The translations under genes were made by a program, and so were the position numbers. 52,496 nt of DNA, taken from the NCBI GenBank assembly GCA_035388585.1, contig DAOOQE010000008.1, positions 1 through 52,496 on the forward strand, written 5' to 3'. This document shows positions 36,136-45,912 of this stretch, one piece after another (positions within the stretch are counted from its first letter, which is position 1; each line of letters begins with the position of its first letter). The stretch is from CAG-492 sp035388585. Lineage in GTDB: Bacteria; Bacillota; Clostridia; TANB77; CAG-508. The notes beneath the pieces were generated by a model that was not told where the DNA came from, did no database searches, and worked only from the letters and a program-made list of their open reading frames with translations.

Positions 36136-38253
36136 TTAAACCTTATAAACTTTTGCAACTATTACTGTCATATCATCTTTTTCCTTGCCGTGATCATTAT
36201 CAATTGCTTCACTAATTAGTAAATCTGCGATTTTCTGAACATCATCAGTTTGTATCTCTTCTAATAAGTATTTAATCCATAATTCTTTATTTAAATACTC
36301 AGAATTAGAATCAATTATTCCATCACTACACATAACTAAAATATCACCATTAATATATAATTAAATACACAAGTATCATTATTTAACCTTAGTCCACATT
36401 TTGATTTTGCAATACCATTTTTTCTTTTAACACTTTAGAAATAATTTGTCCTATTTTCTTAACTTCACACTCAGATCCATCAATATTTTCACATTTTTTT
36501 ATATATAAATTAACAAAATATCTTCCTGTACTTTCTTTTTTTATACTAATATCTTTAATCACAATATTTTTTTTCATTAAAAGCATAATTATTTGTTGTT
36601 TTCACTTTGAAAATCCTCTGTTAATTTCGGTTCAATTTCTTCAGCTAAATTAGCAATAGCCTCTGATACACCATTTAATTGGTTAGAGACATTTTTATTA
36701 TTTTCCTCTATTTTTTTGGTCCATATAAAATTAATTTTACTTATTTTATATGAATGATTTATAATTTTAATTATTTTATTAATATCCTTTTCTAACAATT
36801 CATTTTGTGATACATTTCCTGATTTTTTTTCTTGATAAGAATTTAGGAAATTATTATACTGTTTTGTTATTATTTCTTGTTCTTCCTGAACATCAAATCC
36901 AATTATATAATTATTATTTTTCTCAAATATTTTTATTAGATTCTTTTTAGTAATAATATCATTCCTTAATAAGTGTTCAAATATATTTGAAACAATTTCA
37001 TTATTATCATTAATATATTCATATAATATATTTTCCTCTTGACCTTCTAATTCATTTTTTAATTCTTTTATAAATATTTTTTTATTTGTATCATCCTGAG
37101 TTTTAATTTCATCATCCTCAACTATTGTTGCTGCTGCTTCTGCATAACCTTTTGCCATTTCAGATATTGCTTCAGAAATATTATTTAATCTATAAACTGT
37201 ATTTTTGTTTTCTTCAAGTCTTGTTCCTGTTGATACTGGTAGTAATTTTGATTGAATAAATAAATCATCAATAACAAATGAAGCCCTTTTCGGAATTGCT
37301 AACAATCCAAGTGATGCCAACAAAATTTCTTGAAATAATATTACAGGAACAACATTACCATTTGAAACATAAGTCAGTATAAAATTACCAAGTATAAATC
37401 CAGATATAACACCTATTTTTCCAAATTTATTAAAAATACCTGAAATCATACCTGAAAGTGCAAATGCTGCAATCATAATTGGATTTCCATTTCCAATTAT
37501 TCCTAGAACAACACCAATTGTTATACCACCAGTTGCTCCAACAAGTAATCCATTTTTCCAGCCTAGTATCATTACTACTAAAATACACAAAATATTTTTT
37601 AAAGAAAAACCTAAAATATTTATTGGTTCTAATGCAGATATTGATATTGCAATTAATAAACTAGCCCCTATTACTTCCTCTATTGAAAAAACTCTTTTTA
37701 CTCCAAAATCTTTTATAACTGTTATTGAGTTAACAAAAATTTTATAAAAAATTAAAACTGTAATACTCATTAATATTCCTATTATAAAATCGTACAAATA
37801 AAATGTTGTAAATATTAATGGAAGTATCTGTACTATTAACGAAGATAAAAAAACATTTCTTCCAAGTCTCATTTTTTCATTTGTATTTTCATAAACATGT
37901 CCTCTAATAAAGAAAACAGATGCAAAAAATACAAAACTTGTTAATAAATATGTAATTACTCCACTAGTTCCAAACCCTATTCCTGTACCAATTATAGTTA
38001 CAATAAAAATACCTATTATTGGAATACCATTACTTAATGCTGCTCCTAAAATCGCTAGCCCAAAAGGAGCTAGTCCAAGCGACTCTCCTCCAAAGTTAAT
38101 TGTTGATGCCATCAAAGAAATTACATACAAAATCAAATTTTGTTTTGTACATGCTTTTTTTACAATCCTTTTAAACATTTCTACATTATTTAATTTAACA
38201 TCCTCTTTTTGAAAATTTTTATTTTCTAATTCTCTTGATAAATTTTGAAACAT
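36136..38253 (-). pseudogene. spoIIE: Broken spoIIE (sporulation phosphatase)
   Basis: SpoIIE is a membrane PP2C-type phosphatase that activates sigma-F in the forespore. The N-terminal part is open from ATG 38253 (AGAGGTGG before it) for about 554 codons, with about ten membrane segments and the start of the linker (GVSEAIANLAEEI), then stops at 36589. The next piece, ISIKKESTGRYFVNLYIKKC to KVLKEKMVLQNQN, lies in a shifted frame (36586-36389). It shifts again after NQN, apparently by loss of one A in an A-run, to read KCGLRLNNDTCVFNY. Then about 150 residues are missing, including the DGMGSG-type metal site. The last piece, INGDILVMCSDGIIDS to DDMTVIVAKVYKV, is the true C-terminus. Two frameshifts plus a large deletion make an active phosphatase impossible. 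Confidence 0.92.
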
Positions 38254-38593
38254 CCCTACCACCTCTTACTTTTTATTTTATACGTATTTTACACTTGTTT
38301 AATTAAATTTTTTGTCGTTTTAGATACGCAAAACTAAAAAAGTTTTTTACAACTTGTGATATAATTTTATTTTTTACATTAATATGTTTTTTAATAATAC
38401 AATTCTCTTAAACATTTTATCTTAAAATAGCATAAAATACAATATATTTAACAAAAATAACATTAAGAAAATTATCATACTTTTTCAGTTCACCAAGAAA
38501 ATTAACATCCTAAGTTCTATGTTAAAAAACGGGGTAAATGATCAATTATTAATCATCTCATTAGTTTTATTAATAGGAGACTAGAAACACACT
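38254..38593. other. Gap between minC and spoIIE, minD absent
   Basis: About 340 AT-rich bases. In most relatives minD follows minC here; I find no trace of it. A single 0A-box-like TGTCG at 38313-38317 lies about 60 bases upstream of the spoIIE start, which would suit the Spo0A-activated promoter known for spoIIE, but the match is partial. One variant of the recurring motif TTTTCAGTTCACC is at 38482-38494. Confidence 0.45.
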
Positions 38594-39211
38594 TTACTCT
38601 ATAATTAATTCATCTGAATTATCTACATAAGCATTAGTTTTTAAAATTCCTTTAACTATTTCATCCTGTTCTAATTCTTTAACAATATTAGAGATTCTTA
38701 TTTGTTTTGCCTCAATAGATGCTGCTGATATAATAGCCTCAGCATTTCCTTTAGCTCCTGCATGTGCCAATCCTCGTAATACTCCAAGAACAACAATATT
38801 ATCTCTTGCAATTATTTCAGCTCCAAAATTAACATCACCCAAAACTACAATACTTCCTTCAAACTCGATTTTTTGTCCTGATCTTAATGAATTTCTAATA
38901 AATTTTGTTTCTGAGGTTGCTATTTCTTTTTTAAATGATTTTTTTATACCATGCAATCCCAATTTTCTTGGTGTTTCAAAATCAACTGGAACATCTAAAT
39001 ACCTATCTACCATTCTTGTAATTAAATCCATTTCTTTATTTTTAAGAATCTTTCCAATTACCATTATAGGAGTTTTATCATCTTGATATAATTTTTTTAA
39101 TTCTATTAATTTCTTTTTCAGACAAATTAATATTTCCTTAGTTTCTGCTTCTTCATTAATTTTTATAAATATTAGTTCTTTTTTTATATTAACACTAATA
39201 CAACTTCTCAT
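38594..39211 (-). CDS. minC: Septum site-determining protein MinC
   Basis: MinC inhibits FtsZ assembly away from mid-cell. The C-terminal half is the characteristic beta-helix domain (RSGQKIEFEGSIVVLGDVN, GAEIIARDNIVVLGVLRGLAHAG, then AIISAASIEAKQIRISN); the N-terminal half is the weakly conserved FtsZ-binding domain. The start is ATG 39211, with GAAGGTGG 6 bases upstream; an ATG at 39238 inside mrdA has no ribosome site. The gene follows mrdA closely, as in other Clostridia. MinC normally needs MinD for membrane targeting, and minD is not next to it here. Confidence 0.93.
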   Translation of the reverse strand: MRSCISVNIKKELIFIKINEEAETKEILICLKKKLIELKKLYQDDKTPIMVIGKILKNKEMDLITRMVDRYLDVPVDFETPRKLGLHGIKKSFKKEIATSETKFIRNSLRSGQKIEFEGSIVVLGDVNFGAEIIARDNIVVLGVLRGLAHAGAKGNAEAIISAASIEAKQIRISNIVKELEQDEIVKGILKTNAYVDNSDELIIE

Positions 39212-39224
39212 CTTATCCCACCTT

Positions 39225-41267
39225 CTATTTATTATCATTCATACCAAAATATTCTGCAAATATTTCTCTTGCAACACTTGCTGTATAAGCTCCATGAACA
39301 CCATTTTCTACAATAATAACAACAGCAATTTCTGGATTTTCGTATGGAGCAAAACCTACAAAACATGCATTTGTTTTATTACCTGCTTGTGCAGATCCTG
39401 TTTTTCCACCTACTTCAACATTAAAATCCTTAAAATATGAGTATGCTGTTCCTCCAGATTCACTTGTTACACCTCTCATACCTTCTAAAACAGCTTTAAG
39501 ATTCTCATTTTTGATTTCAATTTTTTCTGTATTTTCTTGTTTAAAACCTAATTTTTCATTTACATAATTTTCTATTTCTGTTTTTGAAACTTCTTTTCCT
39601 TCAGAATCAATTATCGATTTAATTATTGTAACATCTATTTCCTTGCCTCCATTTGCTAGCATACTTATATATTTTGCCATTTGAACAGGTGTAAAGTTAT
39701 TATAACTTTGCCCTATTGCTGCTGAAAGTGTTTCCCCTAAATACCAGTTTCTTTTTTCCTCTTCAGCCTTTTTCTTTGTTGCAACATTGCCTAATGACTC
39801 GCTTGGAATCTCAATTCCTGTTCTTCTTCCTAAGCCAAAATATTTTGCAAATTCTTCTAATTTATCTATCCCAATTCTATTACCAACTTCATAAAAGAAA
39901 TAATTGCAAGAATGTTTTATTGCTTCAGATACATTTAGTGGGCCATGCCCTTTATGGCTTAATGTCCACAACCAACAAACTGGTTTATGTGCATATGGAT
40001 ATACACCTATATCATTTATTTTTTCTGTTAATGATATAACCCCTGATTCCAATCCTGCTATTGCTGTTACCATTTTAAATGTTGAACCAGGAGCATATGT
40101 ACCACTTATAGCTCTATTATACAATGCTGCAGAATTTGTGTATTCTGCATATTTTTCATTACTTATTCCATTAACAAACAATTGAGGTTCATAATCTGGA
40201 TAACTAGCTATAGAAAGCACTTCTCCAGTTTTAACATTCATTACTACAACAGCTCCTGCATCTGGATTACTTTTTTCACCAAATTTACCATTTTTTATAT
40301 CTTCAATATTATTTTTTAATGCCTTTTCTGTAATTTCTTGCAATTTAGAATCAATAGTTAAAACCACATCATTTCCAGCAACTGCTTCTTTAGAAATGTA
40401 TTCTCCTGTAATTGTTCCGTCAACTGATATATCAACCTGTCTAATTCCATTTTTTCCTTTTAAATACTTTTCAAAAACATACTGAATACCAGTTTTTCCA
40501 ATAATATCATTTTGAGTGTATTCCTGTCCATTTTTTTCTAATTCCTCTTTTGTAATTTTACCAACTGTCCCTAAAACATGTGATGCTAAAGTTCCTTGTT
40601 TATATAATACTACTGGTTCTGTATATATATCAATACCTGGAAATTCCGAACTTTTCTCACTAAATTCCATAACACTGTTACGGCTAATATTATAAGATAT
40701 ATCAACAGCTTTTGTACTGCTAAAACCTGTTCTATTTATTTCATTTCTCACAACCATTATTTTTCTGGCAGATTTTATATCTTGTTCATTTATTGAATAT
40801 TTTTCCTTTAACTTATTAAAACTTTCTTCAGCGGAAAGTGATTCATCAAGTCCGTTTTCTAATTTCCATTTTTTTATTAAATCTTCATTTTCACTATTAA
40901 ATCTAAAAGGGTCAATTAAAATAGGTAAATTATCTACATATAGATCATTATTTTTTTCTAATACATTTATAGATTTTAATATTGTACTATTTAGTGTCTG
41001 AATATCAATTTTAGTTTTATACATCTTTAATTCAAAACCCATATTTGTTGACACCAAAGGTGCTCCTTTTGTGTCAAGTATTTTTCCTCTTGCTGCTTCC
41101 AATACAGTTTCTCTTGTTAATCTTTTATTAGATTGATTTCTAAATTCTTCTCCTCTAATAACCTGAAGATTAAAAAGTTGAGCGATCAAAATAAATCCAA
41201 CAATGTAAACAAATATAGTAATTAAATTATATTTTAATCTCATATTTCGTTCTTCTTGATCACTCAT
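39225..41267 (-). CDS. mrdA: Class B penicillin-binding protein 2 (elongation)
   Basis: A 680-residue transpeptidase that cross-links side-wall peptidoglycan with RodA and MreBCD. One N-terminal membrane segment (YNLITIFVYIVGFILIAQLFN), a PBP dimer domain, then the transpeptidase motifs APGSTFK (SxxK, about residue 392), KHSCNYF (SxN, about 453) and GGKTGSAQ (KTG, about 622). All three catalytic motifs are intact. The start is ATG 41267, 6-7 bases from AAGGGGG; an ATG at 41273 touches the ribosome site. It is the only complete class B PBP in the window. Confidence 0.95.
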   Translation of the reverse strand: MSDQEERNMRLKYNLITIFVYIVGFILIAQLFNLQVIRGEEFRNQSNKRLTRETVLEAARGKILDTKGAPLVSTNMGFELKMYKTKIDIQTLNSTILKSINVLEKNNDLYVDNLPILIDPFRFNSENEDLIKKWKLENGLDESLSAEESFNKLKEKYSINEQDIKSARKIMVVRNEINRTGFSSTKAVDISYNISRNSVMEFSEKSSEFPGIDIYTEPVVLYKQGTLASHVLGTVGKITKEELEKNGQEYTQNDIIGKTGIQYVFEKYLKGKNGIRQVDISVDGTITGEYISKEAVAGNDVVLTIDSKLQEITEKALKNNIEDIKNGKFGEKSNPDAGAVVVMNVKTGEVLSIASYPDYEPQLFVNGISNEKYAEYTNSAALYNRAISGTYAPGSTFKMVTAIAGLESGVISLTEKINDIGVYPYAHKPVCWLWTLSHKGHGPLNVSEAIKHSCNYFFYEVGNRIGIDKLEEFAKYFGLGRRTGIEIPSESLGNVATKKKAEEEKRNWYLGETLSAAIGQSYNNFTPVQMAKYISMLANGGKEIDVTIIKSIIDSEGKEVSKTEIENYVNEKLGFKQENTEKIEIKNENLKAVLEGMRGVTSESGGTAYSYFKDFNVEVGGKTGSAQAGNKTNACFVGFAPYENPEIAVVIIVENGVHGAYTASVAREIFAEYFGMNDNK

Positions 41268-41278
41268 GGTCATCCCCC

Positions 41279-41812
41279 TTAAAAATAATGTGATGATATA
41301 TTATTTTTTTTGAAAACATCTTCTAAAAAATCTCCGCTTTTTTGAATGGTTGGGTATAAAATTATTGTTAATAAAGAATTAAAAATAATTTCTATAAATA
41401 ATATTTTAAAAAATATATAAAATTCAAAAATACCTTTGAATTTTATAATATTATATATGTATGTGGTTATTTCAAAAAAAACAGTACTTGTAATTACAGC
41501 AATAATTATTAGTATTTTACTATTTTTAGAAAATGTCTTAACAAAAAAACCACTTGCAAATCCAATTATCATTAATAGTATTGATGTAAATCCTACACTT
41601 TTTCCAATCAAAATATCTAGATACAATCCAATTATTATTCCCACTATTAAACCCACTTTTTTTCCACCAAAAAGTCCTGTCACTAATACAAGTACAATAA
41701 ATAGATTTGGTTTTATTCCTGCAATATTAAACCAACTAAAAAAACTAATATCTAAAAAATATATTATAAAAAAGGATAAAATAATACCAATTATACTGCA
41801 CACTTTTTTCAA
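41279..41812 (-). CDS. mreD: Rod shape-determining protein MreD, TTG start
   Basis: A small polytopic protein (177 residues, about five membrane segments) of the elongasome. Family features: PNLFIVLVLVTGLFGGKKVGLIVGIIIGLYLDIL and a hydrophobic C-terminus. I place the start at TTG 41812 because GGAGGAGG lies 7 bases upstream. A longer frame beginning at 41878 would overlap mreC and put this ribosome site inside the gene. It lies between mreC and mrdA, the usual order. Confidence 0.88.
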   Translation of the reverse strand: MKKVCSIIGIILSFFIIYFLDISFFSWFNIAGIKPNLFIVLVLVTGLFGGKKVGLIVGIIIGLYLDILIGKSVGFTSILLMIIGFASGFFVKTFSKNSKILIIIAVITSTVFFEITTYIYNIIKFKGIFEFYIFFKILFIEIIFNSLLTIILYPTIQKSGDFLEDVFKKNNISSHYF

Positions 41813-41858
41813 TTTTTTTCCTCCTCCAAACCATTTTAAATAAAATACTATATTAGTT

Positions 41859-42674
41859 TTAATCAGTTTTAATAACAAGTACTGTTTCTAAATTATAAAA
41901 ATCAACTCCTGTTTCAACAATAGCATATCTATTAGTTGCATTTTTTGTATTAACAATTTTAATAATTTTACCTATATAAATTCCTTTAGGATAAATTCCA
42001 CCTAAACCAGAAGTTTCCACTGTATCACCTTCTGAAATCTCTGTATCTGTTGGTAAATAAGTAGCTTTTAGTGTTGTTTCCGAATCCAAACTTCCTCTTA
42101 CTATAATACTATCTCGAGTATTAGATATAGTACTACTTACAGTTGTTGCAGTATCTATTATTGATTGGACTTTTGAAGTATTATCAGAAACAGAAATAAC
42201 ATGACCTACTAATCCATTGTCAGCCACTACCGTCATACCTGTTTCAATTCCGTCTTTTTTTCCAACATTTATAACTATAGTTCTTCCATAATTACTTGTA
42301 TCTCTTTGTATAACATACCCAGGAACAGTTTTATACTTTAGGTATTTATCTGTCAAACCTAAATATTGCTTTAACGTTGAATTTTCAGCTTTAATTATTT
42401 CTATTTCATTCAATTTATTCTGCAGATAAATGTTTTTTTGCTGCAATTCATAATTTTCGTTTTTTACTTTTTCAACATCAACAAAAAAAGCCTGGTTTCC
42501 TTCAATTTTGTTTTTAAAATATGTAAAACCATTTTGAAATAAAACAACAATTTTGTTTGTAGTGTTAACAAATCTACCAAATTTTTCAGCTTTAAAGTTA
42601 GATATTATAACAAGTGATATAAGAATTATTATTGTTATAACAATTCCAATTAAGCTATTTTTTTGATTTTTCAT
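41859..42674 (-). CDS. mreC: Rod shape-determining protein MreC
   Basis: A 271-residue bitopic membrane protein linking MreB to the periplasmic part of the elongasome. Seen: an N-terminal membrane segment (LIGIVITIIILISLVIISN), a coiled coil (ENYELQQKNIYLQNKLNEIEIIKAENSTLKQYL) and the beta-barrel part with GRTIVINVGKKDGIETGMTVVADNGLVGHV and YPKGIYIGKI. Full length for the family. AGAGGTATAT precedes the ATG, and mreB lies 55 bases upstream. Confidence 0.95.
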   Translation of the reverse strand: MKNQKNSLIGIVITIIILISLVIISNFKAEKFGRFVNTTNKIVVLFQNGFTYFKNKIEGNQAFFVDVEKVKNENYELQQKNIYLQNKLNEIEIIKAENSTLKQYLGLTDKYLKYKTVPGYVIQRDTSNYGRTIVINVGKKDGIETGMTVVADNGLVGHVISVSDNTSKVQSIIDTATTVSSTISNTRDSIIVRGSLDSETTLKATYLPTDTEISEGDTVETSGLGGIYPKGIYIGKIIKIVNTKNATNRYAIVETGVDFYNLETVLVIKTD

Positions 42675-42729
42675 TATATACCTCTTTAATAATTTTTAAT
42701 TAATTTGATATTCCTTATAATAAATTTTT

Positions 42730-43764
42730 TTATCTTCTTTTTCTAGATTTAACTAAAACATTTTTTAATTTTTCTATATCTTCTAATGTTTTTGCAGCAC
42801 CCCTTACAACACAATCGAGCGGTTCTTCTGCAATATACACTGGAATTCCTGTTCTTTCGGAAATTAATCTATCTATATTTTTAATCAATGCTCCACCACC
42901 TGCTAAAACAATTCCTTTTTCCATAATATCTGACGATAATTCTGGAGGAGTTTTTTCTAATGTAGTTTTGATAATTTCTATTATCTTTTCAATTGATTCT
43001 GAAATTGCTTGTCTAACTTGTGAAGATGCAATTAAAATTGTTTTTGGATATCCACTAATTAAATCTCTTCCTCTAATTTGCATTGTCATATCAGACATCA
43101 AAGGTAATGCACATCCTAATTGAATTTTAATTTCCTCAGCAGTTGTATATCCTATTGCTAAATTCATATATTTTTTCAAGAAATTAATAATATCATAATC
43201 CAATTCATCTCCTGCTATTCTTAGCGAATTACTAATAACTATTCCTCCTAAAGAAATAACCGCAACTTCTGTAGTACCTCCACCAATATCAACTATCATA
43301 TTTCCACTTGGCTCAGAAACATCTATACCTGCTCCAATAGCAGCTGCCATAGGTTCTTCAATTAAATATACCTCTTTTGCTCCACTTGCAATTATAGCTT
43401 CTTCAACAGCTCTTTCTTCTACCTCTGTTATTCCTGAAGGAACACCAACAACAACTCTAGGTTTTGCAGCATTATATTTTCTGCAAACCTTACTAATCAT
43501 AGTTTTTAACATTAACTGAGTACCATTAAAATCCGCAATAACACCATCTTTCATTGGTCTAATAGCCTTTATATTTTTTGGAGTTCTCCCTAACATTTCT
43601 TTTGCTAAATCACCAACAGCTAAAATTCTGTTGCTTTTTTTATCTATTGCTACAACTGATGGTTCTTTTAAAACAATTCCTTTTCCTTTTACTGTCATTA
43701 AAATATTTGCTGTACCTAAATCTATTCCTATATCTTTTGATACAAAGTTAAAAAACTTTATCAT
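42730..43764 (-). CDS. mreB: Rod shape-determining actin homologue MreB
   Basis: A 344-residue bacterial actin that directs side-wall synthesis. Actin-fold nucleotide-binding motifs: DIGIDLGTANILM (phosphate 1), VGVPSGITEVEERAV, NMIVDIGGGTTEVAVISLGG (phosphate 2) and GIVLAGGGALIKNID (adenosine). Typical length. AAGGGA lies about 12 bases before the ATG, a rather long spacing. The first gene of the mreBCD-mrdA-minC group. Confidence 0.97.
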   Translation of the reverse strand: MIKFFNFVSKDIGIDLGTANILMTVKGKGIVLKEPSVVAIDKKSNRILAVGDLAKEMLGRTPKNIKAIRPMKDGVIADFNGTQLMLKTMISKVCRKYNAAKPRVVVGVPSGITEVEERAVEEAIIASGAKEVYLIEEPMAAAIGAGIDVSEPSGNMIVDIGGGTTEVAVISLGGIVISNSLRIAGDELDYDIINFLKKYMNLAIGYTTAEEIKIQLGCALPLMSDMTMQIRGRDLISGYPKTILIASSQVRQAISESIEKIIEIIKTTLEKTPPELSSDIMEKGIVLAGGGALIKNIDRLISERTGIPVYIAEEPLDCVVRGAAKTLEDIEKLKNVLVKSRKRR

Positions 43765-43917
43765 TATTACACAATCCCTTCGTCTATTCTAATACACAAA
43801 CTCCAATTTAAATATTTAAAGTACTATTTATAATTTTTACATTCTCAAATACTTTTATTTAGATATATTTATCTATTCAAATAATTTTTCTACACCTTAT
43901 ATTATTTAAAATGATTT

Positions 43918-44613
43918 TTAGAAATTCTTATCTTTAAGTTCTGAGAAAATACTTGTATAATTTCCATCTCCAATTACAATATGATCTAATAATTGTATTC
44001 CTAATAATTCTGATGCTTCACATATTCTTTTTGTTACAGAAAAATCAGATATACTTGGAGTTGAATCTCCACTTGGATGATTATGTATTAATATTATTTT
44101 TGGTGCTCCTATTTTTATTGGTTCTGCTAAAATTTCTTTTGGTTCTATTTGTGCTGAACTTGTACCACCTATTGAAATATCTATAGATTTTAAAACAATA
44201 TTCTTAGTATTTAAAATTATTAATTTTATTATTTCTCTTTTTTCATACCTTAATTCATCCATAACTATATCTACTATGTCTTGTGGTTGTTTAATTTGCA
44301 CTTTTATTTCATTGTTTGGTCTAGACATCCTTTTTGCTAATTCACATATTGCTTTTAATTGAATAGCTTTAACCTTACCTATACCTTTTATACTTTTAAA
44401 TTCTTCTATTGTAACATCTTGCAAATACTTTAGAGATTTAATATTATTTATTGAAATAATTTCATTTGCCAATTCTATAGAAGTTTTTTCTTTTGTTCCA
44501 CTCTTTAATATTATTGCCAACAACTCTGAATTTGATAACATTTTTTCTCCATACATTTCCAATTTTTCGTATGGTCTTTCTGATTCTGGCAGTTCCTTAA
44601 TTTTAATTGTCAA
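43918..44613 (-). CDS. radC: RadC/JAB-domain protein
   Basis: A 231-residue RadC family protein. The N-terminal helix-hairpin-helix part (KGIGKVKAIQLKAICELAKR) is followed by the JAB/MPN+ metalloprotease-like domain with LIHNHPSGDSTPSISD, so the zinc ligands HxH...D are complete. The role of RadC is unproven; a DNA-repair role was withdrawn in E. coli. The gene starts with TTG at 44613, with GGAAGGAT 8 bases upstream. Standing before mreB is usual in Firmicutes, where maf often also occurs; maf is not here. Confidence 0.93.
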   Translation of the reverse strand: MTIKIKELPESERPYEKLEMYGEKMLSNSELLAIILKSGTKEKTSIELANEIISINNIKSLKYLQDVTIEEFKSIKGIGKVKAIQLKAICELAKRMSRPNNEIKVQIKQPQDIVDIVMDELRYEKREIIKLIILNTKNIVLKSIDISIGGTSSAQIEPKEILAEPIKIGAPKIILIHNHPSGDSTPSISDFSVTKRICEASELLGIQLLDHIVIGDGNYTSIFSELKDKNF

Positions 44614-44733
44614 TATATTATCCTTCCTGCCCCCACAGTATTTAAAATATTTATTTGATATTATAATAAAACAGTTCTTTCTTGATATTAATTATTTTAC
44701 TAATTACAATATTAAAAAAAACTGTTATTTTTA

Positions 44734-44991
44734 TTATACTTTTCTATATATGAAAATTGCTAAAGCCATTCCTATAATACTTGCAATATTTATTCTTATC
44801 ATTAGAGAAAATGTTATTTGCATAACACTTAAATCCAATTTCAAAGGCTCAGACAACCCAAAACTTTGTCCATATGCAAGCCACCATAAAACATCAACTC
44901 TTGATGCAAGTTCACCTAGCAATCCTCCTATTACTAAACCTGATAATAAAAAAACCAATAATATCCAAAAACTCTTATCTTTTGTTGCCAT
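44734..44991 (-). CDS. DUF4321 membrane protein
   Basis: An 85-residue protein with two membrane segments (FWILLVFLLSGLVIGGLLGEL and IRINIASIIGMALAIFIY) separated by a short loop with SEPLKLDLSVMQITF. This matches the DUF4321 family of Firmicutes, commonly located near radC and mreB. Function unknown. GGAGG lies before the ATG at 44991. Confidence 0.85.
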   Translation of the reverse strand: MATKDKSFWILLVFLLSGLVIGGLLGELASRVDVLWWLAYGQSFGLSEPLKLDLSVMQITFSLMIRINIASIIGMALAIFIYRKV

Positions 44992-45079
44992 TTTTCCTCC
45001 CCTATTTCCTTTACGGAAATTATCATTTGCTTATTTTGTATTATATATATATTTATTAGTTTTTTCAATAGCAAATACA

Positions 45080-45120
45080 AAAAAATCACCTTCTAAAATA
45101 TATTTTTAAAAAGTGATTTT
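45080..45120 (-). terminator. Terminator after the pilin-like genes
   Basis: Minus strand stem AAAATCACTT pairs with AAGGTGATTTT (one bulged base), about 18-base loop, followed by a U-run. It lies 30 bases after the stop of the second pilin-like gene. Confidence 0.75.
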
Positions 45121-45150
45121 ATTACTTAACTTCATATGGATTTTAATTTT

Positions 45151-45519
45151 TTATCCTCTATAAATTAAAGAGCTATTACTAAATGCAGATATTGCAGAAA
45201 CTACTACTGTTCCTGCTGTAAGTATTAAGCAACCTATTACATATGGAACTAATGTCTTTTTTACTTCTGCTTTTCCATCTGGAGAAGCTAATAAATATTT
45301 TATACCTATAACAATAGCCATTACAACTGCTGCTACATATCCAATTACTTGAATAAGTCCTAATATACTTCCAACTTTGCTTTGAAGATTTGCATCCCCA
45401 AAACCTCCATTATCTACATTATATATAGAATTTAGATTTGAAGCAAATACAAATGATGGTATATAAAACATTAAACACATACATATTGTTAATATAGTTA
45501 TTACTATTTTTTTCTTCAT
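45151..45519 (-). CDS. Type IV secretion pilin-like protein, copy 2
   Basis: A 122-residue protein with a signal peptide (to about residue 26, SFVFA) and two further hydrophobic segments joined by a short basic loop: GLIQVIGYVAAVVMAIVIGIKYLLASPDGKAEVKKTLVPYVIGCLILTAGTVVV as a block of about 54 residues. This matches the T4SS_pilin/TrbC-VirB2-like family. The same block occurs in the gene just upstream, so the pair arose by tandem duplication. No other conjugation gene is near, so the role may be in an unidentified surface or secretion system. AGAGGAAAG precedes the ATG. Confidence 0.8.
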   Translation of the reverse strand: MKKKIVITILTICMCLMFYIPSFVFASNLNSIYNVDNGGFGDANLQSKVGSILGLIQVIGYVAAVVMAIVIGIKYLLASPDGKAEVKKTLVPYVIGCLILTAGTVVVSAISAFSNSSLIYRG

Positions 45520-45546
45520 TGTTTAATACTTTCCTCTCTTATTTAA

Positions 45547-45912
45547 TTATGATACTGTTGAACCAAAATCAAATACTGCACCAACTATAGTAACTGCTCC
45601 TGCAATTAACACTGCACCAAGAACATAGAATAATGCTGTTTTCTTAACTTCAGCTTTTCCTTCTGGTGAAGATGTAATATATTTAATACCAATAATTACA
45701 AGCATAACTACTGCAACTACATAACCAATTACTTGTACTATTCCTACTACTCCATTACCTATACCTGTTATTGTATTAGCTCCTGAAGCTTGTGTATTTG
45801 GTGTAACACTTACACTCCATGCAAATGCTGATGTAGTAACCATTGTTAATATCATAAGCACTAATAAAATTGTTGCTGTTATTTTAGCTATTTTATCTAC
45901 CTTTCTTAACAT
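45547..45912 (-). CDS. Type IV secretion pilin-like protein, copy 1
   Basis: A 121-residue paralogue of the next gene, with the same layout: signal peptide (ending TSAFA, about residue 30), then a mature part with GIVQVIGYVVAVVMLVIIGIKYITS, the loop SPEGKAEVKKTA and a second hydrophobic helix. The mature N-termini of the two copies differ, as do the C-termini, suggesting the two subunits have diverged. GGAGG precedes the ATG. A promoter candidate lies about 50 bases upstream and a terminator follows the second copy, so the two form one operon. Confidence 0.82.
   Translation of the reverse strand: MLRKVDKIAKITATILLVLMILTMVTTSAFAWSVSVTPNTQASGANTITGIGNGVVGIVQVIGYVVAVVMLVIIGIKYITSSPEGKAEVKKTALFYVLGAVLIAGAVTIVGAVFDFGSTVS

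Noticed and set aside
36136..36586. Two separate small proteins of 65 residues each
   Set aside because: Both are pieces of spoIIE in different frames and align in order with the family, so they are parts of one pseudogene.
41813..41878. Longer MreD starting at 41878
   Set aside because: It would overlap mreC and include GGAGGAGG within the coding sequence; TTG 41812 fits better.
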